From: Dehalococcoidia bacterium
Lineage (GTDB): Bacteria; Chloroflexota; Dehalococcoidia; E44-bin15; DAOWNJ01
Direction of reading: 5' to 3'
DNA: 6,194 nt
Assembly: GCA_030642645.1 (NCBI GenBank)
Contig: DAOWNJ010000061.1
Coordinates: forward strand, 1 to 6,194
Below the pieces are notes generated by a model. It saw nothing but the letters and a program-made list of their open reading frames with translations. It was not told the DNA's origin and made no database searches. The position numbers and the translations under genes were made by a program. Below are positions 1 to 5,054 of this stretch, in pieces (position 1 is the first letter of the stretch; each line of letters starts with the position of its first letter).

Positions 1-744
1 ACTGCGGCAAGGGTGGCGGTGGGGGCGGTGGCTAAGAGATTCCTGGAGGAATTTCGCATCAGTGTCCATAGTCATACCGTCGCTATTGCGGGGAAGAAGG
101 CCAGGGAGGTTGAACGCATAGATTGGGATAGGGTGGAACGCTCTATGGTTCGCTGTGCCGACGAGAGGGCGGAGAGGCTGATGATAGCAGCGATAACCGA
201 TGCCAAGTCGGCGGGGGATAGCGTTGGCGGTGTCTTCGAGGTTGTCGCTACCGGGGTTCCTATTGGCCTGGGAAGCCATGTTCAGTGGGATCGAAGGCTC
301 GATGGCAGGATCGCCCAGGCTATGATGAGCATCAATGCGGTGAAGGGGGTGGAGATCGGGGCCGGTTTTGCCGTATCAGCCCTTCTCGGCTCTCAAGCCC
401 ATGATATAATCGAGCCTGGATTTGGTCATAAGACTAACCGCGCCGGGGGGACTGAGGGAGGGATGACCAATGGTGAGCCGATTGTGGTTCGTGCTGCCGT
501 AAAGCCAATCTCTACCCTCTTAAGTCCCCTGCCCTCAATAGACCTCAAGACGGGCAAGGAGGTAGAGGCCCATGTTGAGCGTAGCGACATCTGCGTTGTC
601 CCCGCAGCGGGGGTGATCGGGGAGGCCATGCTCGCCATCGTCCTCGCCGATGCCTTCCTGGAGAAGTTCGGTGGAGACAATATAGATGAGACACACACGA
701 ACTATCAGGGCTACCTCGCTTCGATAAAAAACAGGTATGAATAG
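1..744 (+). CDS. aroC: Chorismate synthase, 5'-truncated by the window edge
   Basis: This enzyme makes chorismate from 5-enolpyruvylshikimate-3-phosphate by 1,4-elimination of phosphate, using reduced FMN; it is the last step of the shikimate pathway and is cytosolic. The frame is open from base 1 (TAARVAVGAVAKRFL), so the 247 residues seen are the C-terminal two thirds of a protein usually about 360-390 long; the N-terminal GESHG region lies outside the window. Visible family motifs, numbered from the first codon here, are the end of the SxRETAARVAxG signature (1-8), SAGDSVGGVFEV near 70-81, KGVEIGAGFA (115-124), NRAGGTEGGMTNGEP (about 146-160) and the third family signature RSDICVVPAAGVIGEAM (194-210). 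The GTG at base 13 lies inside the conserved motif and is not the true start. The gene ends at TAG 742-744, overlapping the next gene by 8 nt, which suggests translational coupling. No defect is visible. Confidence 0.96.
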   Translation, partial: TAARVAVGAVAKRFLEEFRISVHSHTVAIAGKKAREVERIDWDRVERSMVRCADERAERLMIAAITDAKSAGDSVGGVFEVVATGVPIGLGSHVQWDRRLDGRIAQAMMSINAVKGVEIGAGFAVSALLGSQAHDIIEPGFGHKTNRAGGTEGGMTNGEPIVVRAAVKPISTLLSPLPSIDLKTGKEVEAHVERSDICVVPAAGVIGEAMLAIVLADAFLEKFGGDNIDETHTNYQGYLASIKNRYE

Positions 745-1585
745 GCTTGGCTTTCACTGCAATCGCTTGTTTCATATAGAGGGGGGAATACTGCTAAACG
801 GGCTTCGTCGAGGTGAGTTCTATAACTTCCCGCAGGATGATATGGTGGCTCTTATCGAGCAGATTCGCCATTTAGATATTGTTATGAGCATTCACACCCC
901 CCTCGTGAGGCTTGATTGGTACCCTGAGCCACCAACCTGGTCCTTCCTCTGCGATATTGACAGGGAGAAGAGGGAGCTCACCATGAGGATGGTGGGGGAT
1001 ACTGCCCAGAGGGCTGAGTATTTTGGAGCGGAGTATATGGTGGTCCACTTCCCCTCCCCTCCCTCACAGGAAGCCCCGGTGGACTACGATGAGTTGAGGA
1101 GGATCGCTCTTGAGAGCTGCTACCAACTTGACCTCCTGAGCGATAGATATGGCGTATCAATGCACCTCGAAGGCATTGGGCCAAGCCCCCTCATCAATAT
1201 CGAGTTTCTGTCTGAGGTGTTCACTGAGTTCCCCAAGTTTTGCTGCTGCTTTGACACCGGCCATATGAGCCTCGCTTCAAAGAGGGAGGGCTTTGACCTC
1301 TACCGGTTCGCAGAGGAGATGGCGCCCTATGTAGGCTCCGTTCATCTGTGGAATACCCGTGGCGTCGAGGATTACCTCAATTTCCACCATATCCCAATTC
1401 ACCCCAGCCAGAGAGCTGAGGATGGTTGGGTTGACATCGCCAGGGTATTAAAGGGGCTTGGGGCAGCAAGCAACCCCTTCCCGCTCATCCTTGAGAGCCC
1501 CCCCTGGTATCCTGAGGCCCTGGGAGATTATGATTACCGAGATGGAGTGAAATGGGCGAAGGAGCTCCTGGAAACATCATCCTGA
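737..1585 (+). CDS. Sugar phosphate isomerase/epimerase-like TIM-barrel protein, substrate unknown
   Basis: The 282-residue protein has the look of the xylose-isomerase-like TIM-barrel superfamily (COG1082; AP endonuclease family 2 fold), whose members are soluble, usually divalent-metal-dependent isomerases, epimerases or dehydratases. Candidate metal and active-site residues sit at strand ends: H53 (SIHTPL), H104 (VVHFPSP), E145 (MHLEGIG), D173 and H176 (FDTGHMS), H203 (VHLWNTR), H222 (IPIHPSQ) and E253 (LILESPP); E145, D173, H203 and E253 are the likeliest metal set by analogy with the family. The segment DGWVDIARVLKGLG (229-242) resembles the family's final-strand G-x-D-x-x-x-x-L element. 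No signal peptide or membrane segment is seen. ATG 737 begins just before the first barrel strand (LGFHCN); no good Shine-Dalgarno site precedes it, which fits coupling to aroC through the 8-nt overlap. It overlaps aroKB by 34 nt. The aro context makes a role on a shikimate intermediate possible, since AsbF-type 3-dehydroshikimate dehydratases share the fold and size, but this is inference. Confidence 0.85.
   Translation: MNRLGFHCNRLFHIEGGILLNGLRRGEFYNFPQDDMVALIEQIRHLDIVMSIHTPLVRLDWYPEPPTWSFLCDIDREKRELTMRMVGDTAQRAEYFGAEYMVVHFPSPPSQEAPVDYDELRRIALESCYQLDLLSDRYGVSMHLEGIGPSPLINIEFLSEVFTEFPKFCCCFDTGHMSLASKREGFDLYRFAEEMAPYVGSVHLWNTRGVEDYLNFHHIPIHPSQRAEDGWVDIARVLKGLGAASNPFPLILESPPWYPEALGDYDYRDGVKWAKELLETSS
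1544..1547 (+). promoter_or_regulatory. Probable ribosome binding site of aroKB
   Basis: GGAG lies 4 nt before ATG 1552, inside the 3' end of the TIM-barrel gene. The spacing is short but the site supports this start, and it is the only in-frame start just ahead of the kinase P-loop strand. Confidence 0.5.
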
Positions 1586-3210
1586 TCGGCTTCTCAACCA
1601 CAGGGAAATCGAGGGTGGGGAGGGAGGTGGCAAGACGCCTTGGCCGGAGTTTTCTGGACATCGATGATGAGATCGTAGCTTTAAGCGGTAAAGCTATCCC
1701 TAGGATATTCGCCGAGGATGGGGAGGAGCATTTCAGGCAGCTTGAGCACCAGGTATTAACGGAGGCCTTGAGAAGGGATGGGATTGTCATCGCCTGTGGT
1801 GGTGGGGCGGTAGTCGACCCGGAAAACCGTGAGCTGATGATGGGGGGCGGGGTGGTGGTCTCGCTTGAGGCGAAACCAGAGACTATATACCGCCGCCTCC
1901 TCGCTGATACTGAGTATTCCCCAAGCCCTCTCGTCCGTCCCCTGCTCTTGGGGGAAGACCCCCTGGAACGAATCAAGTCGCTGAAGGAGGCCCGTCAGTC
2001 CTTTTACGCTATGGCCGACTGGACGGTCTCCACCGATAACCTCTCCATTGATGAAGTGGCTGAGGAGGTGCTTCGTGGCTTCGGCTATGGGAGGCGTCGC
2101 TTTGAGGGACTAGGCCAGCTTGAAGCCTCTTTTGAGGTGAATACCACATCAGGGTTCTACCCGGTATTTGTTGGCTGGGGGATGCTCGATAGGCTGGGGC
2201 AAAAAATGAGCCAAGCCGGACTTGGCGGCTCGGCCTATTTGATAAGCGACGAGAATGTATTCCCCCTCTATGGCGATAGGGTGAAGAGGTCCCTAGAGGG
2301 GGCTGGCTTCATCGTTGAGTCTATGATCCTGCCTCCTGGGGAAGGCACAAAGACCTTTGATAGTGCAATGAAGATATATGACTGGCTGGTAGGTAGGCGT
2401 GCCGAGCGAGGTCATGCCGTAATCGCCCTTGGGGGTGGTGTGATTGGAGACCTCGCCGGGTTTGTTGCTGCTACCTACCTCAGGGGACTCCCCTTTGTTC
2501 AGGTCCCAACAAGCCTCGTGGGCATGGTCGATGCCGCCATCGGGGGGAAGGTGGCTGTAGACCACCCGGAGGGTAAAAACCTGATCGGTGCCTTCTATCA
2601 GCCTCATCTTGTCCTCGCCGATGTCCAGGCCCTCACCTCTTTGCCTGGAAGGGAGCTCACATCGGGATGGGCTGAGGTGATAAAGCATGGCCTTATCCTC
2701 GACCGGGAGCTTTTCCAGTTTCTGGAGGCTCACCAGGGAAGGCTTATAGCTCTGGAGGAGGAGACAACTACAGAGGCTGTTCGGTGGAGCGCTGGTCTCA
2801 AGGGCAAAATAGTAGGTGAAGATGAGAGGGAGACCGGAAGGAGAACCATCCTGAACTACGGGCATACCATCGCCCATGCCATTGAGGCGGCTACCGGGTA
2901 TGAGAGGTTCCTCCATGGCGAGGCGGTGGCGGTGGGGATGATGGGGGCGGCGAAGATAAGCCAGAGGCTTGGTCTTGTCCCGCCGGAGGTGGTTGAGAGG
3001 CAAAGGGCGCTTCTTGAAGGGTTTGGCCTTCCCACAAGCTGCCCCGGCGTTGAGCTGAAAGGAATTCTTAAGGCAATGGAGCTTGATAAGAAGGTGAGAG
3101 AAAAAGCGGTGCGCTGGGTGCTACTTAAGGGGATCGGCGAGGCTGTGATCAGGGATGATGTGCCTCGGGAAATAGTAGTCGATGTTATTGAGGAACTTTC
3201 AAAGGATTAG
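1552..3210 (+). CDS. aroKB: Bifunctional shikimate kinase / 3-dehydroquinate synthase fusion
   Basis: A 552-residue fusion of two cytosolic shikimate-pathway enzymes. Residues about 8-178 are shikimate kinase (shikimate + ATP to shikimate-3-phosphate): Walker A GFSTTGKS (13-20), substrate-binding D36-I-D38, GEEHFRQLE (57-65) with R62, GGG 83-85 and lid arginine R129 in VRPLL. After a short linker, residues about 193-550 are 3-dehydroquinate synthase (DAHP to 3-dehydroquinate; NAD- and Zn/Co-dependent): NAD loop GGGVIGD (294-300), PTSLVGMVDAAIGGK (319-333) with D327 and K333, GKNLIGAFYQP (341-351), GWAEVIKHG (372-380), R431 and LNYGHTIAHAIE (434-445). Predicted metal ligands are E375, H438 and H455. 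All key residues are present in both halves, so both activities are probably intact. ATG 1552 is chosen because it lies just before the first kinase strand, with GGAG at 1544-1547 upstream. It overlaps the TIM-barrel gene by 34 nt and the ClC gene by 29 nt. The same domain order is known from the Thermotoga AroKB protein. Confidence 0.96.
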   Translation: MGEGAPGNIILIGFSTTGKSRVGREVARRLGRSFLDIDDEIVALSGKAIPRIFAEDGEEHFRQLEHQVLTEALRRDGIVIACGGGAVVDPENRELMMGGGVVVSLEAKPETIYRRLLADTEYSPSPLVRPLLLGEDPLERIKSLKEARQSFYAMADWTVSTDNLSIDEVAEEVLRGFGYGRRRFEGLGQLEASFEVNTTSGFYPVFVGWGMLDRLGQKMSQAGLGGSAYLISDENVFPLYGDRVKRSLEGAGFIVESMILPPGEGTKTFDSAMKIYDWLVGRRAERGHAVIALGGGVIGDLAGFVAATYLRGLPFVQVPTSLVGMVDAAIGGKVAVDHPEGKNLIGAFYQPHLVLADVQALTSLPGRELTSGWAEVIKHGLILDRELFQFLEAHQGRLIALEEETTTEAVRWSAGLKGKIVGEDERETGRRTILNYGHTIAHAIEAATGYERFLHGEAVAVGMMGAAKISQRLGLVPPEVVERQRALLEGFGLPTSCPGVELKGILKAMELDKKVREKAVRWVLLKGIGEAVIRDDVPREIVVDVIEELSKD

Positions 3211-3847
3211 GACGAGAGCCCAACAACAGGCGGTGAGCCTGTCTCAGCGCTTTCTTTTTTTGTTACGCACTGAACTCGGGGTAACTCTAGGGCTGGCTGT
3301 GGTGGTGGGGCTTCTCGCTGGTCTTGGGGCGGTGGGCTTCAGATACCTGATAATGGAGTTTGAGAGGCTTTTCTTTGATGGTGGAGCTTCTGCGCTTGGC
3401 TTCATGGGGCCATATTACCTTATTATCATTCCCGCCGTTGGCGGGCTTTTCGTTGGGCTTATTACTCATTTCTTCGCTCGCGAGGTCAAAGGGCATGGTG
3501 TCCCTGAGGTTATGGTTGCTGTTGCTGCCAAAGGGGGACGCATCAGGTCTAGGGTGGCAGTAGCCAAGACATTGGCATCGTCTATCTGTATTGGTAGCGG
3601 TGGCTCGGTGGGGCGCGAGGGGCCCATCGTCCAAATTGGCTCCTCCCTTGGCTCGACAATTGGGCAATGGCTCAAGCTGCCCGAGGATTGGATTAATACT
3701 TTGATAGCCTGCGGTGCTGCCGGAGGTATAGCAGCCACATTCAATGCTCCCATGGGCGGCGTCTTCTTTGCCCATGAGGTCATCTTGAGACGAGTCATCA
3801 CCCCTAGTTTCATCCCTGTTGTGATCAGTTCAGTCCTCGCACTATAG
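3182..3847 (+). CDS. ClC-family chloride channel/transporter, N-terminal part (frameshifted gene)
   Basis: This 221-residue frame is the first third of a ClC membrane protein, which moves chloride across the cytoplasmic membrane as a homodimer by channel or Cl-/H+ exchange. Visible elements: a short basic cytoplasmic N-terminus, a first hydrophobic helix about 31-58, GHGVPE (104-109, the place of the classic GSGIP filter motif), GSGGSVGREGP (138-148) with gating glutamate E146, and FNAPMGGVFFAHEV (187-200). The proton-glutamate position of E. coli ClC is V200, as in eukaryotic ClC channels. The frame ends at TAG 3845-3847 directly after helix material (VISSVLAL); the expected continuation lies in the -1 frame from base 3841, so only about 220 residues are genuine ClC sequence. 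ATG 3182 lies within the last codons of aroKB and has no strong Shine-Dalgarno site; GTG 3233 is an alternative start. Alone, this fragment lacks half the pore and should not work. A true pseudogene, a sequence error or two separately made halves all remain possible. Confidence 0.85.
   Translation: MLLRNFQRIRTRAQQQAVSLSQRFLFLLRTELGVTLGLAVVVGLLAGLGAVGFRYLIMEFERLFFDGGASALGFMGPYYLIIIPAVGGLFVGLITHFFAREVKGHGVPEVMVAVAAKGGRIRSRVAVAKTLASSICIGSGGSVGREGPIVQIGSSLGSTIGQWLKLPEDWINTLIACGAAGGIAATFNAPMGGVFFAHEVILRRVITPSFIPVVISSVLAL
3838..3847 (+). other. Apparent one-base deletion (frameshift) in the ClC gene
   Basis: In the first frame the sequence reads VISSVLA and then L-stop (CTA TAG). In the -1 frame from base 3841 it reads TIVSRAFLGDNPSF, which is the normal ClC continuation. 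Adding any single base after 3840 gives a GCN alanine codon and restores one 607-residue protein without a stop. No X-XXY-YYZ slippery heptamer is present and there is no homopolymer at the junction. Confidence 0.85.
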
Positions 3848-3890
3848 TCTCTCGCGCCTTTTTAGGGGATAACCCTTCCTTCGTCATCCC

Positions 3891-3894
3891 AGGA
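3891..3894 (+). promoter_or_regulatory. Possible internal ribosome binding site before ATG 3901
   Basis: AGGA stands 6 nt before ATG 3901, the first ATG in the frame of the ClC C-terminal part. It could allow re-initiation after the TAG at 3845, but in an intact gene it would be ordinary coding sequence (residues PGYEM). Confidence 0.3.
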
Positions 3895-3900
3895 TATGAG

Positions 3901-5004
3901 ATGGTTAGCGGCTGGGAGATTCTGTTCTATATCTTGTTGGGGGTTATCGCCGCTTTCGTCGCCGTTGCCTTCGTCCGCTCACTGTATAAATGCGAGGACC
4001 TGTTTGATGCCTGGAGGTTGCCTGGCTACCTTAAGCCTGTCTTTGGCGGCTTACTTGTGGGTCTTATCGCCTGTTTTTACTCCCCTGACCTCTTCGGTGT
4101 GGGCTACGGCGGCCCAGAATACAGTGGCATGATGATGTATGGCATTGCAGGTTATGGAGCGATAAATAAGGCGTTATTGGGAGAGATTGGACTGGGCATG
4201 CTTCTTGGTATGCTGGCATTAAAGATAGTTGCCACCTCGGCGACTTTGGGCAGTGGCGGCAGCGGTGGTGTCTTCGCCCCTTCTCTATTCATGGGTGCTA
4301 TGCTTGGTGGGGCCTTCGGCATCGGGATCAGTAGGCTTTTCCCTGCGATGACCGGTTCATCCGGTGCCTATGCTCTTGTCGGTATGGCGGCGGTGTTTGC
4401 TGCGGCAGCCCGAGCACCAATAACAGCTTTTATCATCCTTATCGAGATGACTGGCTGGGCAGAGTCTCATCTTATTTTGCCGCTGCTGGTGGCAGTAGTC
4501 ATCAGCACCCTTGTCTCCCGGAGGCTTAATCGGGAGACTATCTATACCACCAAAGTGCTGCGACTGGGGGTTGACCTCCGCCGCGTCGAGGAGTCCGATG
4601 TCATGAAGGTCATAACCGCTGGAGAGGTGATGACCTCTGACTTCCCAACGGTGAATAAGGGGATGGGGTTTGGAGAGCTCGTCGACCTGTTTCGTAATAG
4701 CGGGCACCACGGCTTCCCTGTCCTTGATGATGAGGGTAAGCTCTGGGGGATAGTCTCGCTCACTGATGTGGAGCGCGTCGTAAAGGGCGATACCGCCGGT
4801 CTCACCGTTGCTGACATTGCCTCAAGGTCTCTGATCACCGCCTACCCCGACCAGAGCATCTATGAGGTGCTGAGGAGGGCTGGGTCCAGGGACTTTGGTC
4901 GCATCCCGGTAGTCGATCGCGAGGATCGGACTTGCCTCCTGGGGGTTCTCAGGAGATCGGATATCATCAGGGCCTACTCCGGGGAGGTGGCTAAGGGGGG
5001 ATGA
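3901..5004 (+). CDS. ClC-family chloride channel/transporter, C-terminal part with two CBS domains
   Basis: This is the remainder of the split ClC gene. ClC homology actually begins at base 3841 (TIVSRAFLGDNPSF); the first ATG in this frame is 3901, giving 367 residues. Several hydrophobic helices run from about 5 to 205. They contain the filter motif GSGGSGGVFAP (117-127, the ClC GxFxP element), the helix YALVGMAAVFAAAARAP (157-173) and EMTG (182-185). Y215 in ETIYTTKVLRLGVD is the likely chloride-coordinating tyrosine of the last helix. Two CBS domains follow, about 238-295 (VMTSDFPT, HHGFPVLDDEGKLWGIVSLTDV) and 302-360 (ADIASRSLITAYPD, RIPVVDREDRTCLLGVLRRSDI); in ClC proteins such pairs bind adenine nucleotides and tune gating. 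Nothing is missing from this part. Joined with the upstream fragment it makes a full-length protein of about 607 residues, normal for CBS-bearing bacterial ClCs. It ends at TGA 5002-5004. Confidence 0.87.
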   Translation: MVSGWEILFYILLGVIAAFVAVAFVRSLYKCEDLFDAWRLPGYLKPVFGGLLVGLIACFYSPDLFGVGYGGPEYSGMMMYGIAGYGAINKALLGEIGLGMLLGMLALKIVATSATLGSGGSGGVFAPSLFMGAMLGGAFGIGISRLFPAMTGSSGAYALVGMAAVFAAAARAPITAFIILIEMTGWAESHLILPLLVAVVISTLVSRRLNRETIYTTKVLRLGVDLRRVEESDVMKVITAGEVMTSDFPTVNKGMGFGELVDLFRNSGHHGFPVLDDEGKLWGIVSLTDVERVVKGDTAGLTVADIASRSLITAYPDQSIYEVLRRAGSRDFGRIPVVDREDRTCLLGVLRRSDIIRAYSGEVAKGG

Positions 5005-5054
5005 AAAAATTGGTGGTTTAGGTTAAAATCAAAAAAAATTTGAAGGAGGAAAAT
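5005..5054 (+). other. AT-rich intergenic gap
   Basis: This 50-nt stretch is the only non-coding gap in the window. It is much richer in A and T than the genes, with TAAAAT at 5024-5029 and an A8 run at 5031-5038. TAAAAT could be a -10 element, but no matching -35 box is seen at the right distance. I found no GC-rich hairpin followed by T residues, so no intrinsic terminator is called. Its 3' end carries the ribosome binding site of the next gene. Confidence 0.6.
5043..5050 (+). promoter_or_regulatory. Strong ribosome binding site of the acyl-CoA synthetase gene
   Basis: AAGGAGGA is a near-perfect Shine-Dalgarno site 4 nt before GTG 5055. It decides the start: the frame has an in-frame TAG at 5019-5021, and the ATG at 5053 is out of frame and stops after six codons. 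Confidence 0.85.

Noticed and set aside
13..744. GTG at base 13 as the real start of aroC
   Set aside because: The frame is open to base 1 and the residues before it (TAAR) belong to the conserved chorismate synthase signature, so the gene begins outside the window.
2293..3003. Long minus-strand frame of 236 codons opposite aroB
   Set aside because: It lies wholly opposite the well-conserved dehydroquinate synthase domain, and its translation shows no recognisable motif or domain; it is a shadow frame.
3287..3813. Two minus-strand frames opposite the ClC gene
   Set aside because: The plus strand has unmistakable ClC motifs over the same bases; the reverse translations are low-complexity and resemble no family.
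3836..3847. Programmed -1 ribosomal frameshift in the ClC gene
   Set aside because: CTC GCA CTA TAG is not a slippery heptamer, and I see no clear downstream stem; a simple one-base deletion or sequence error explains the data better.
5005..5042. Intrinsic terminator after the ClC gene
   Set aside because: No GC-rich inverted repeat followed by a T run was found; the A runs are on the wrong strand for a plus-strand terminator.
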